A stretch of DNA of 64,000 nt from Pilaira anomala (lineage: Eukaryota; Mucoromycota; Mucoromycetes; Mucorales; Mucoraceae): NCBI GenBank assembly GCA_025716855.1, contig JAIXMQ010000019.1:337001-401000 (forward strand), written 5' to 3'. The position numbers and the translations under genes were made by a program. Below are positions 32,062 to 42,740 of the stretch, piece after piece; position 1 is the stretch's first letter, and every line of letters starts with the position of its first letter. The notes below the pieces were generated by a model. The model was not told where the DNA came from and did not search any database. It saw nothing but the letters and a program-made list of their open reading frames with translations.

Positions 32062-33391
32062 TAGAACTTGTAAATATTTAAGCTGTATATAATATCTTTT
32101 TCCTCTCCTTCCCCCCCCCCCCTTTTTTTTTTACATCTTTTAACTAAATAATATTTTTGTTTTCTTTCTTCCTCAGTTGACTTCTTAAAACATTAGTATA
32201 TAGTTTATTAAAGCTAAGCACGTTTTTTTTTCTATGTAAAGAGTATTATGTTTCGAAATTATCCTCTTCTTTGTTACGCAGGAAAAAGTACTCGAATACT
32301 TATCATAAAAAGTATGATTGCAACAGAAAAAAAAAATATTTCTTTATATACATACCCGGTAAGGAGCAGCATTCCTATAGTATAACACTCGTTATATCCA
32401 GGAAATTTATCCAGTGACAATAAATGCATTTATATCGAAGAGAAGCTCATCGATGTCATTATAGTGTGCGAATAAAATATATATACAGAAATATATAGAC
32501 TTATTAGAAAAGGCTCATATCATGGAATCACTCTCAACTTCTTGTCAACATCTCTATTAATTACTCTTTTAATTATAAAAAATAGTTAGACAGACTTTGA
32601 TCTCAATTTTGAAAACGGTTCAATATATATATCACTGTAAAATAATAACAGTACTTTTTTTTTAATGAAGTAAACTTCTTCAAGATTTCACCCTTAAAAT
32701 AATTCCTACATGTACTCGTCCGCCGCGGTGATACATACATACATCAAGTTCCTAACTATACTCTCCCTAACACTCTATACATATAGTGAATAAATGTCTC
32801 TGAGACTCCAGTTAATGTACATACTTCTTGTGTGAAATATTAGGGAAAAGCGTATATGTTTTAAATAACCATTGAATATTTTTTTCCCATTAAAAGTTTC
32901 ATATATAGTGTGAGAATATGATACTTAAAGTGGTTATTTTTAAGTGAGAAGAATCTTATTTTTTAAGGGATAACTAATGCTACGCATGATATATTTATTG
33001 TAGGGTAAAAGAAAGGTTTTTACCACATTCATTATTGGCAGCTCGACAATTTGAACTGTGTTTCATTTCTTTACCCAATCAAAACATGGATCTGATTACA
33101 CGAGCGCTAAAAGATTTTTTCAGTAACGAGTTAACCGAACTTTGGTCGGGCGAGGATTCAGTAACAATATATTGGAATATTTTGAAACTGGTTTGGAAAA
33201 ATGAACTTTTTTTTTCAGTGACTGTATTACAATTGATGAAAATAACAATACCAATAGTTATCAGGCTTTTTTTTCTCCCCCTTCACAATACTTTTTTTTT
33301 TTTCAAAAAAATAAAGTTTTTATATATATATATATATATACCTTGTTTAAAATTAACAAACAAATCTAGTCTTCTTTTATAATTATTATAC
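32062..33391. other. Intergenic with a possible gene remnant
   Basis: Mostly AT-rich spacer with a C11 run at 32110. Bases about 33010-33225 read LLAARQFELCFISLPNQNMD and LTELWSGEDSVTIYWNILKL in one frame, protein-like but short and without a family I can name. The right end serves as GSK-3 promoter; a TA repeat lies at 33324-33341. Confidence 0.35.
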
Positions 33392-34162
33392 ATGGAACAC
33401 CAAGGAGAAAAAGTAACATCTTTACTTCCAGGTATTTTTTCTTTTTTTATTTCAAAAAAAAAGGGGGTTTAAGGGAGTTACCCGAGAAAAAAAAAAAAAA
33501 TTGCATAATCGTTTTTTATTTTTATTTTACAAATTGACATTTTAGCCTTTTTTTTTTTTTTCTTGCTAGGTTCCCCTTTACCAACAGGCCATTTACGCCA
33601 TGTATTTGTTGCAGCAAAAGACGGTACAACAGGCAAAGATATTCAACTTCATTTTACTCATGAGAAAGTGATTGGTAATGGCTCGTTTGGAGTTGTCTAT
33701 CAAGCCAAACTTATGAACACAGGAGAAAATGCCGCGATTAAAAAAGTATTACAAGATAAACGATTCAAGAATCGTGAGTTGGAAATGATGAGAATGATGC
33801 AACATCCTAATGTATGTGCTTTGAGAGCTTATTTTTATAATCAAGGTGAAAAGGTAATACATATATACTAAAATTATTTTCAAAAATTCTAATATACATT
33901 CAATAAAGAGAGACGAGATATTTCTAAATTTAGTTTTAGAGTATGTACCTGAAACAGTGTATCGAGTTGCTCGTCATTATGCCAAAATTAGACAACCTAT
34001 ACCCATTTTGCAGGTCAAGATTTATATGTATCAATTATATAGAGCATTAGCTTACTGTCATAGTATTGGTATCTGTCATCGAGATATTAAACCTCAAAAT
34101 TTATTATTGGATCCGATTACAGGTGTATTAAAGTTATGTGATTTTGGAAGGTAAACTATATT

Positions 34163-34193
<31 letters not shown>

Positions 34194-34986
34194 TAACGAT
34201 ATACTGAAGATGTTATATGTATTAGTGCAAAAATATTAAATTCAGGTGATTCAAATGTATCCTACATTTGTTCTCGTTATTATCGTGCACCAGAACTTAT
34301 TTTTGGAGCAGCAGAATATTCCACGAAAATCGATATTTGGTCAGCAGGATGTGTGATGGGAGAACTTTTATTGGGACAACCTTTATTCCCAGGCGAAAGT
34401 GGTATAGATCAATTAGTAGAAATCATTAAAGTATTAGGAACACCTTCAAGGGAACAAATTGAATTGATGAATCCAAATTATAATGATCATAAATTTCCAT
34501 TTATAAAGCCACATCCATTTTCAAAGGTACGAAAAAAAAAAACAAACAAAACAAACAAAAAACTTGAAATCAACATGTAAAAAAAAAAAAGATATTTAGG
34601 TTAAGGACACCACCTGAAGCGATTGATTTAATGTCACTTATTTTACAATATAATCCATTGGCTAGACCCTGTGCTAGTGAAGCACTAATTCATCCTTTCT
34701 TTGATGAGTTACGTAATCCAGAAACAAAAATGTCTACAGGAAAGGAATTACCACCTTTATTTAATTTTTCTATTGGAGGCAAGTAAAAAAAAAAAAAAAA
34801 AATTATATATCTTTTTTTTTTTCTAAAAATAACACTTTTTTTTTTTTTTTAGAATTATCGATTCAACCTGAATATAGTAAAAAACTCGTACCACCACACG
34901 CTTATGGTGAATTGTTATCAAGAGGTATAAATATAAACGATTTTGAGCCTATCCCTGTTGAAGGTTTACGAATCGTATTGGATTAA
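33392..34986 (+). CDS. Glycogen synthase kinase 3 (shaggy-type) Ser/Thr kinase
   Basis: CMGC-group kinase in glucose, stress and developmental signalling. Exons 33392-33431, 33570-33853, 33909-34150, 34226-34526, 34592-34778, 34853-34986 give 395 aa. Seen: Gly loop IGNGSFGVV (48-56), Lys71 in [25 protein letters not shown], catalytic [11 protein letters not shown] at an exon join, the activation-loop Tyr in [11 protein letters not shown], and [20 protein letters not shown]. All are GSK-3 signatures. The N-terminus is short and lacks the Ser9-type Akt site, as in other fungi. Intron 5 (34779-34852) starts GCAAGT, a GC-AG intron; with a GT donor two bases on, the frame fails. Intron 3 holds a (GA)n repeat. 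Confidence 0.95.
34166..34193. repeat. (GA)n microsatellite in GSK-3 intron 3
   Basis: About 14 GA units directly after the donor region of the intron. Confidence 0.9.
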
Positions 34987-35029
34987 AACGGAGATCTCGT
35001 ACCCCCCCCCCTTTTTCTCCCCTATCTTC

Positions 35030-35095
35030 GTGTGTGTGCGTGTGTATGTGAGTGAGTGAGTGAGTGAGTGTGTGTGTGTATGTGTGTGTGTGTGT
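35030..35095. repeat. (GT)n / (GTGA)n microsatellite downstream of GSK-3
   Basis: 66 bp of GT with an inner block of GTGA units, in the GSK-3 3' UTR region, after a C10 run. Confidence 0.9.
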
Positions 35096-35193
35096 ATTAT
35101 GTAAAATAATAACAATAAAAATAAACTTATAATCATTATATATATTTGTAATAAAATCTTTATTTTTTGCTTTTTTAAGGGGTAATATAATTA

Positions 35194-36738
35194 TTATAAT
35201 AATGTTGATGTATGATGTTGTTGTTGTTGTTGTTGATGTTGATGAGGTTGTTGTTGTTCAAACGGGGCAAAAGACCCATCTGTGCCCTGTCTTAATTCGG
35301 CTTCGGAAAAGAAAGGATCTTCATAAGGAGCTCGTTGTTCTTGTTGTTGTAGATAATAAGATTGTAAATCAGCTTGTTGAACCGATTCTTCTTTTTTATA
35401 AGATTCATTCAAATTATCCATTTCAATTTTCAAGTCATGATCATGTTTTTCACCAGCTTTACCAATATCAGCCGCTAAATCATTACTAATACCAGCACGA
35501 GTACCCCAACCAACTTCATGTAACGTAAATAAAGCGTAAATTTTCATGATTGCAAAATAATAATTAAATATTAACCAAGCAGGTAATACCCAAATATCTA
35601 AAGGTCTTTTAACAAAATGAGGAATTAATTTGATAAATCTTGTCAACATTAACCAAACGATATAAGAAATGGCGATATTCCAACCAGGCAAAGGAGGGTT
35701 GGTAGGTCCTGCTCTTTGTTCTTGTAAAGAAGCAAAGACACCAACCAAGATAGGACCAGATAATAAGGTGAGTGGATTAAATATTTTATCTACCATGGTG
35801 AAAGCAACAAAAGGATGTCTTGACCAAATATAGCGTTCAGTGAAAAGTGAACGAAAATCAGATCGCCAAGTGTTACGAGTCCATCTTAAGACTTGTTTAA
35901 CAAATCTCCAGTTATTTTTAAAAGTAGAATATAATTCAGCTTCTTTACAGATTTGAGCATAAGTATTCCAACCATGTGAAACCATCCAACGTGTCAAAAA
36001 TTTATCATCACCTGAATTCAAAGGGTATTTACCAAGCCAAAGATCGTTTGTAAAACAATATTGAAATGCTGGATCTTTCAAGATTAATGTACGATAAGCG
36101 GCAGTACGACCTGAAAGACAACAAATACCACCATCAATATGTGTAGAAGCAGCAATTTCAATATTACGACTCGTTAATCGAAAACCGGCCAAGATTTCCC
36201 ACAAGGTTTGATGTCCATTTGGATCAACCGCATGCACCGTTTGACTTGTACCTACACCACCCATCTTTAAATCTTCAAAACAAGCCAAGATATAATCAAG
36301 CATAGTAGGTTTCCAGATAGCATCATCATCAGCAAATACAACGATTTCTGTATTGGCAGCATTTACGCCTTCCACCATTTGTAATCTTTTATTTGCTTTA
36401 TGAACTGTCAATACTTTGATCTTGGTTGGATCTACTTCGTTAGCTAAATCTTGTAAGGGACCTCTCATACTTGTCTCGGTAATAATGATAATTTCTTTTG
36501 GTCCACATGCTAACCAACTCTTTGCTGCAATCTTGAACTCTTCACCTGCATCAATAGTTGGTACAATAATCGTTACATCTCTTTCTCCTGTATATGTTGG
36601 GTTTTCTTTAGGTAACTTGGGTTGATAAACTAACCATGCTGCTACTTTAATGAAGAACCAAAGGTATCTATAGAAACCGATAATACCAAATGGTAAAAAG
36701 AAGGGTAGCAACCCTAAATCATCAGTTAGATACAACAT
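35194..36738 (-). CDS. Family 2 glycosyltransferase, hyaluronan-synthase/Cps1-like
   Basis: Processive membrane polysaccharide synthase of the GT2 fold. A single frame of 514 aa. An N-terminal hydrophobic segment (8-38) is followed by the catalytic domain with VTIIVPTIDAGEEF (55-68), FADDDA (135-140, nucleotide-sugar Asp residues), GDDKFLTR (243-250, catalytic base region) and QVLRW (282-286, the QxxRW acceptor motif). Four or so C-terminal membrane segments follow (NPLTLLSGPILVGVFAS, NIAISYIVWLMLTRF, LPAWLIFNYYFAIMKIYALF). The tail is Gln/His-rich, encoded by a GTT-type repeat. Closest in layout to basidiomycete Cps1 and related fungal synthases; the polymer cannot be told from sequence. The stop lies 207 bp from the GSK-3 stop (convergent). 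Confidence 0.9.
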   Translation of the reverse strand: MLYLTDDLGLLPFFLPFGIIGFYRYLWFFIKVAAWLVYQPKLPKENPTYTGERDVTIIVPTIDAGEEFKIAAKSWLACGPKEIIIITETSMRGPLQDLANEVDPTKIKVLTVHKANKRLQMVEGVNAANTEIVVFADDDAIWKPTMLDYILACFEDLKMGGVGTSQTVHAVDPNGHQTLWEILAGFRLTSRNIEIAASTHIDGGICCLSGRTAAYRTLILKDPAFQYCFTNDLWLGKYPLNSGDDKFLTRWMVSHGWNTYAQICKEAELYSTFKNNWRFVKQVLRWTRNTWRSDFRSLFTERYIWSRHPFVAFTMVDKIFNPLTLLSGPILVGVFASLQEQRAGPTNPPLPGWNIAISYIVWLMLTRFIKLIPHFVKRPLDIWVLPAWLIFNYYFAIMKIYALFTLHEVGWGTRAGISNDLAADIGKAGEKHDHDLKIEMDNLNESYKKEESVQQADLQSYYLQQQEQRAPYEDPFFSEAELRQGTDGSFAPFEQQQPHQHQQQQQQHHTSTLL

Positions 36739-36928
36739 GATCTAAACGGCGATCTTTTTTTAATAATAATAACGAAAAAAGAAAAAAAAAAAAAAAGAAA
36801 AGAGGGAAATCACAAAAAAAAAAAAAATTTATTTATAACTTTTACTTTTTTTTTTCGTGTAATCCCCTTTAAAAATATATAGTCTCAGAATAAAAAACAG
36901 AGGCCACCCAATTAGATACGTGTTAAAT

Positions 36929-37660
36929 TCATTGGATCTTGATTTCACTTAAAGTTGTAGTAATATCCAAATCAACCAAAGTAGGTGCAGTAAAATCGGG
37001 TGTAAATTGATAATATTCCACTAGGGTTGTATTCTTTTCGTGTTTTAATTCACTCTTGTAAGGAAAATGTTTAATATAATTTGAGATATTGGATTGAAAC
37101 TGTAACTTTTTAAGATACTCGATTACATGTAATAATTCTGCTTCTCCGTTTAAAACAAAATCATTTGAATGATGATTAAATTCAACTGGATGAATTGCAT
37201 TAAATGGTTGTAAAACTGTCTTTGCTTCTGAATCATCTAATAATACTGTATTCGTTGCATCGTATTTACCATCAAATTCTTTCCATACTCTATCTAAATC
37301 TTTTATCGTCACTACCTTACGATTAAAGTCTGTTTTAGATAATCCAAATCTTGTTCGATCCCAAATTAATGATATCTTTTCTAAATTCTTTGTGCCAAAT
37401 GCTCGACTCATGTATTTCACTGAATGAGGTTGCGCACTTGACCATAACATGACTGTAAAGTTTTCAAAAGCATAGTCAAAAAATTCTTTACTGTATGGCC
37501 TGACGTACATTGACTTGTTCTTTTTGTTACGAGACACAAGTGTCCCATTTAGGTCTAGAATCAATAACTGATCCTTGAGTGCTTCTTTTAACGTAACCGA
37601 TTCCTTTTGAACAATGTCTAAATAAGCCTTTGAAGGCTTTAATATTCTAATAGTAGACAT
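36929..37660 (-). CDS. FCP1-homology (NIF/CTD-phosphatase-like) HAD protein with altered motif I
   Basis: A single frame of 243 aa, the size of the small SCP/NIF-type domain alone. Residues 29-42 read QLLILDLNGTLVSR: HAD motif I, with Asn at the second Asp position of the canonical DxDxT. Then YVRPYSKEFFDYAF, VMLWSSAQPHSV (motif II region), RVWKEFDGKYDATNTVLLDD (motif III/IV) and PFNAIHPVEF. The first Asp, which takes the phosphate, is kept, but the second, normally the general acid, is Asn. Related fungal proteins share DLNGT (family knowledge), so activity is doubtful but the state is probably old. Shares a 242-bp divergent upstream region with SEC2. Confidence 0.85.
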   Translation of the reverse strand: MSTIRILKPSKAYLDIVQKESVTLKEALKDQLLILDLNGTLVSRNKKNKSMYVRPYSKEFFDYAFENFTVMLWSSAQPHSVKYMSRAFGTKNLEKISLIWDRTRFGLSKTDFNRKVVTIKDLDRVWKEFDGKYDATNTVLLDDSEAKTVLQPFNAIHPVEFNHHSNDFVLNGEAELLHVIEYLKKLQFQSNISNYIKHFPYKSELKHEKNTTLVEYYQFTPDFTAPTLVDLDITTTLSEIKIQ

Positions 37661-37902
37661 TGTGGTAAGAAAGAGGGGTAAAATAAAAAAAAAAAAAATC
37701 TTTCTATTTGTTTTACCGCTGATAACAAAAACCTTATGTAATAAACAAAATGATGATGCGTCATTTTATGGTGTGTAGTAGTAGTGCAAAAAAAAAAAAA
37801 AAAAAAAAATTAGTTAGTTCCCTTTCTTTTTTTTTTTTCTCTTTCCCTTTCTTTCTTTCTTTTTTTTTTTTCTTTTACTTTTTTCTTTTTATATACTTAA
37901 AT

Positions 37903-39535
37903 ATGTCAACTACAGTTCAATATAGCTTTAATGTGGATACCAAAGATATTTCACCCAACGTAGTCATGTTAGATAAAACATATGAAACCAATAGTGCAAG
38001 TACGACAACGACCAACAGTCCAGTTATTTCTTCTCATCACTTGCAATTAACGAGTTGTGGTTGTAATGAACTTATTACTTCTAAATATAACTGTAGCGAA
38101 TGTCAAGAACCATTTCTTCTTATTCAACATTTACAAGTAGAAAATGATTTAAAAAGAGTTTTAAAGAATCAGTTAGAACAAACTCGATATGATATGAATC
38201 ATGAAGAAATGAAGCAACAAGATGAAATTTTTACATTAAAAGATAGTTTAATTCAAAAGACAGAAACGATTGAAACGATTAAAGTTGGTATTGAATCATT
38301 AAATCATGATTTAAAAGTATTAAAGATGAAATGTAAAGAAGAAACGGGTCAAGTATATAAAATACAAGAATCCAAAGAAAATATTGAAAGAGAATTATTG
38401 GATTTGACAACAAAATTATCTGAAGAAGCAAATTTAATGATTCAAATTGAAAGAAAAGAACAAGATGTACTTTTAAATCAAAATCAAATATTAGAAAATG
38501 ATATACATGATGCAGAAATTAAATTAAAAGAAGCATCTAGTCAATTGAAATTAATTCGAAATACATTTGAAGATAGTCATCATAATAACGCTTATTCACC
38601 TACATTAGATGAACAACCACAACAACAGTTAGTAAGTCATTTGATCGATACTTATACTCGTGCTCAAGTAGAAACTATTTTAATGCATGGTCTTGACTTG
38701 GGTATCTTTATGGATACTTTAGAAGATGATGGTGCCTTAATGGATTTTAATGATTTCCTTCAAGTCCTTTACAAGACCCCATTAAGAAAAATCAATAGTT
38801 TAAAATACATGCGTTATTCAATTCGTGATGATATCGATCCATGTCTTCGATTCGGTCCAAATCCAAGAATATCTAGTAAAAAAATTATTGATGCCATCTT
38901 GGTCAAGAGTTGCTTTATAGAAGAATGTCCTCCTGGTTTTGTTCTTGATCAAGCCACACGTCAATCAAAGGAAGAAGCTTCTGCTAGTCTTTGGGAAAGA
39001 TTTACAACTTCTACTGTCTTTTTAGGTTGTCAAGCGTGTGGTAGAAATATGGATAAAGATTCAAGAATCGAGTTGTTGAATTATCGCTTCAGAATTTCTT
39101 ATTTTGATGAATGGGCTTGTATTGATCGTTACTGTCGTGATAGATTACTTGCTGTCATCGAATTTTATCTCTTTATTCGTCATCTTCGTGCTGGTGCATA
39201 TAAACATCGTTCATTACATGAATTATATCAGCAATCCATCCGACTTAAGCTACAAATGTTCCTGGCTAGGTATATACAATGATGTGTTCTTTATCTTTTT
39301 ATATTTATATATACTAAACTTCTTTTTTTTTTTAATTAGAATGGGCGCTTTGCCAAACATGTTACAAACGTGTGGTATTAACGTGGAAAATATTGCAACT
39401 GCATTTCATGGGGAAGATATGAATAACAGTATTATGTTACAATCAGATTCTACTTTTGAAAGGATATCAAGCTCAACTGAATCGACCATCACTATCTCAA
39501 CTGTTGAATCATCAAGGACATCTGCATCTTCTTAA
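37903..39535 (+). CDS. SEC2: Sec2/Rabin8-type Rab guanine-nucleotide exchange factor
   Basis: Activates Sec4/Rab8 on secretory vesicles for polarised exocytosis. Exons 37903-39269 and 39340-39535; about 520 aa. Start chosen at MSTTVQYSFN; the open frame extends upstream only through poly(A)/poly(T) translation. Residues 48-70 carry two Cys pairs (CGCNELITSKYNCSECQ). Residues about 80-225 are the long parallel coiled coil that forms the GEF domain (QVENDLKRVLKNQLEQTRYD onward). The C-terminal domain has FGPNPRISSKKIIDAI, FLGCQACGRNMDKDSRIELL, CIDRYCRDRLLAVIEFYLFI and RLKLQMFLARMGALPN, matching the Rabin8/GRAB C-terminal region, followed by a Ser/Thr-rich tail. Assignment from the combined coiled coil and C-terminal domain. 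Confidence 0.9.
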
Positions 39536-39669
39536 AATATCATTCTCCTATTCATAATTAAATTACACATGTATAACAAACAACAACAACAACAACAAAA
39601 AAACGCCCTTTTTCACTTTCTTTTCTCTCTCCGTTCATGCCCTTAATTTTACTGCAACTAACCACCATT

Positions 39670-39725
39670 TACTACTACTATTACTACTACTATTACTACT
39701 ACTATTACTACTACTACTACTACTA
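39670..39725. repeat. (ACT)n/(ATT) trinucleotide repeat
   Basis: ACTACTATT-type 9-mers repeated then pure ACT units, about 56 bp, in the 3' region of SEC2. Confidence 0.9.
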
Positions 39726-40277
39726 ACTACTTTACTATTACTATTTAATAAATTCAATTGTCACAGCTCAAACATTTAGTTGTATATAAAAAAAAAAGAA
39801 AAAAGAAAAAAAAAAAAAAAGTCCCTGCATTTTATTTGTTTTTAACAAATTTATTGTATAACTCGATTGCTAAAAATAAAAATAAAATCTCGCTTGTATG
39901 TATTATCAAGAAGAAGAAGATGATGAAGAAGAGATGTATTTGAAATAACTCTTGAAAAATGAATTCTTTTTTATATAGAATCATTTGATGCAGGTTCCTC
40001 TTTCTTTTCTTAAACAAAGCCCAATCGTGGCAGTGATCTTCTACTAATATATATAAAGTAACAAATCGCAGTAAATAAAGATTCGATAAGACGACGGGTT
40101 CTCTATACCCGAAGAAAAGATTTTCAATCTATCAATATTATAAAAAGTTACACGACCGTATTATGTACCCATAATAATACATATTTACCCTCATCTAATA
40201 ATAATACTGGGGGGGGGGAAAGCTTTTCTATCCCAACTATTAAACAACAAAAGGATTGTAAAATAACTAGAATCTCC

Positions 40278-40361
40278 TTAATGTGGTAAGCCGAATTGAG
40301 CCACTCTCTCTTTTGTAACACGAATCTGTAATTTACGTGCTTCATCGACGCAATGAGCCAT
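40278..40361 (-). CDS. Possible 27-aa small ORF
   Basis: ATG in a good context (A at -3), reading MAHCVDEARKLQIRVTKERV then AQFGLPH and TAA. Amphipathic, protein-like composition in an otherwise AT-only spacer. Could be a micro-protein, the last exon of an unseen gene or a remnant. No family recognised. Confidence 0.3.
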   Translation of the reverse strand: MAHCVDEARKLQIRVTKERVAQFGLPH

Positions 40362-40650
40362 TTAAAGAAAATCTGTGGAGCCGAGAGTTTTTTATATATA
40401 TTTTTAAGAAAGTTTTTTAATAATTATTTTAAATACATTATGCCAATGTCTTCTTTTTTTTTTCTTACTTTATCATTTACCTAACTACTTAAATCAAGGG
40501 GGGTAAAAGAAAAGTTTGCATATCTTTGTCGGCGGATATTTGTATACTGCAGAAAAAATGTAAAACCAAAACCTCTCTCTCTCTCTCTCTCTGTCTTTTT
40601 TTTTTTTCATTTTCTTTTTCTCTCTCACTTTATTTTTATTTAAACAAATT

Positions 40651-42576
40651 ATGGAGCAGAATACAGTGTCGATTACAATTGACCAAAAAGAAGAAGGTTC
40701 AATCAGTAGTACAGAAAGTCAAAATATTCAAGAGGAATCAATCACAACACAACGTAAACGAAAAGGACTCTATCATCGATATCGAATTTATATCCAGTAA
40801 AGTTAAATAATATATACATATTAACTATTACAGTAGATAATAATCATCCTTTCATTCACACATATTAGTTTATTAATATGGCTCGGACTTACCGGATTTT
40901 TATGCGCATCTTATGCTTTGCAAATCCCAAAAGGATATAACCAGGAACTATTGGTGCTTGGTATTATTTATTTATACATTACACTTTACATCATCTTTTG
41001 TCATGTTCCCACTACACTCATTACACAACCTATATCAAAATCCATTCATTTCATTTCTTCTACTCTGTACCGTCATATCAGTCCAGGAAAACGTACAATT
41101 ATTTATGCTCTTCTTGTTACCGTGATCATTGCCGCTACCGTCTTTTCTTTTCCAGAAACTCAAGATTCGCCTCGACTTAAAAGACTTGTTTCTTTTGCTG
41201 GATTATTTGTATTTATTCTTTTAACTTTTGCAACTTCTGTCGTAAGTATAAAAATATAATATTTATAAACCTCTTTTTCTAAATATATATATATATACAT
41301 ACAGCATCGTAAACACGTACAATGGAATACAATTACCACCGCTATTTTTTTACAATTCATATTAGCCTTATTTGTATTTCGAACTTCAGTAGGTCACGAT
41401 TTGTTTCGATGGATATCAGTATTTGTCGAGAGTTTCTTACATAATAGTTACTATGGTGCTGAATTTGTGTTTGGAACTGCAGCAGCAAATGCTGGTACAT
41501 TTGCACTCAATGTCTTTCCTGCCTTTATCTTTTTTGCTTCCGTTGTTCAGATGCTTTATTATCTTGGTACAATTCAATGGGTATTAGGTAAAGTCAGTAT
41601 TGTATTTATTCATTTATTGGGTATTTCAGGTGCAGAATCCGTAGTTGCTGTTGCCTCTGTAAGTTTATTTTTCTCTATATAATATATACACACGCAATAA
41701 CCAAAAAAAAAAAGCCGTTTTTAGGCTCTTGTGAAAATGCTTTATTGATTGAACCCATGGTACCTACATTAACAAAAGCAGAAATTCATCAAGTCATGAC
41801 ATCTGGCTTTGCTACGATTTCAGGCTCAGTGTTATACGGATACATTGCAATGGGCGTCTCTGGTCAAGCGTTACTAACATCTTGTATCATGTCCATTCCA
41901 TGTTCGATTGCAATCTCTAAATTAAGGTATCCAGAAACAGAGACACCTGTCACAAAAAAAGAAATGCATATTCATGTTGAAAATGATACCACCAATGTAC
42001 TTCATGCAGCTGGAAAAGGCGCAGAAATGGGTGTTCATATCTCTCTTTTGATTTTAGCAAACATCATTTCTATTCTGGGTTTATTGTATGCTACAAACCA
42101 GTTCTTGACTTGGCTTGGTAATTTTGTGAATATTAATGAATTAACCTTACAACTCATAACGGGTTATATCTTTGTGCCGGTAAAAAAAAGAGAGAGAAAT
42201 GATGATGTGATATATACCAAAAGACTAAAACATATATTTAATTTCACTCTAGATTGCTTGGTTGATTGGAGCAGATAATAAAGATTTAGTTTCAGTGGGT
42301 AGATTGATGGCTATTAAGTTATGGTCGAATGAATTCATTGCATTTCAACAATTGACAACTGTCTACAAAGATCAATTAACCGCACGGTCGGAATTAGTCG
42401 TCACTTATGCCCTGTGCGGGTTTGCAAATTTCGGTACTGTAGGTATGCAAGTCAGTGTCTTGGGTGCTTTAGCTCCAAATCGATTAGGTGATATTTCTCG
42501 ATTAGCTATTTCCGCTTTGATTTGTGGTTCACTTAGTACTTGGTTATCTGCTGCTGTTGCTGGTATGTTACTTTAA
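40651..42576 (+). CDS. Concentrative nucleoside transporter (CNT/SLC28 family)
   Basis: Proton- or sodium-coupled nucleoside importer of the plasma membrane. Exons 40651-40796, 40869-41241, 41305-41658, 41715-42179, 42253-42576 give 553 aa. Hydrophilic N-terminus (1-48), then many membrane segments. Key CNT blocks: VFRTSVGHDLFRWI (near 190), FVFGTAAANAGTFALNVFPA (gate domain), ISGAESVVAVASPFLGSCEN followed by ALLIEPMVP, MTSGFATISGSVLYGYIAMG, and TYALCGFANFGTVGMQVSVL near the end. The acceptor of intron 3 is the AG at 41713-41714, after a poly(A); the nearer TTTAG would break the frame. Substrate preference (purine or pyrimidine) cannot be read safely. Confidence 0.93.
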
Positions 42577-42740
42577 AAGAAACCCAAAAAAAAAAAAAAC
42601 TATGACGTACAAAGTAGGCAACTATATATATCGTGTGACTAAAAAAAAAACCCTTTTTTTTTTTTTTTTTTTTTTTTTTTATCCGGGGGGATTTTTTTTT
42701 TTTTTTTTTTTTTTTGTACTTTTTCTTGAATAATAAAATA

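Larger units (their letters stand above)
39536..40650. other. Intergenic with trinucleotide repeat and a 27-codon ORF
   Basis: Contains an (ACT)n repeat, an (ACA)n run at 39579-39600, poly(A) runs near 39788-39820, a G9 run at 40210-40218 and the CNT promoter with a CT run at 40572-40591. A 27-aa ORF lies on the minus strand at 40278-40361. Confidence 0.45.

Noticed and set aside
37750..37902. In-frame N-terminal extension of SEC2
   Set aside because: It consists of poly-Lys and poly-Phe from homopolymers; the ATG at 37903 has a leader-like pyrimidine tract before it.
42640..42715. Poly(T) and G-run stretch giving Phe-rich frames before the J-protein
   Set aside because: Pure homopolymer translation in a 164-bp spacer.
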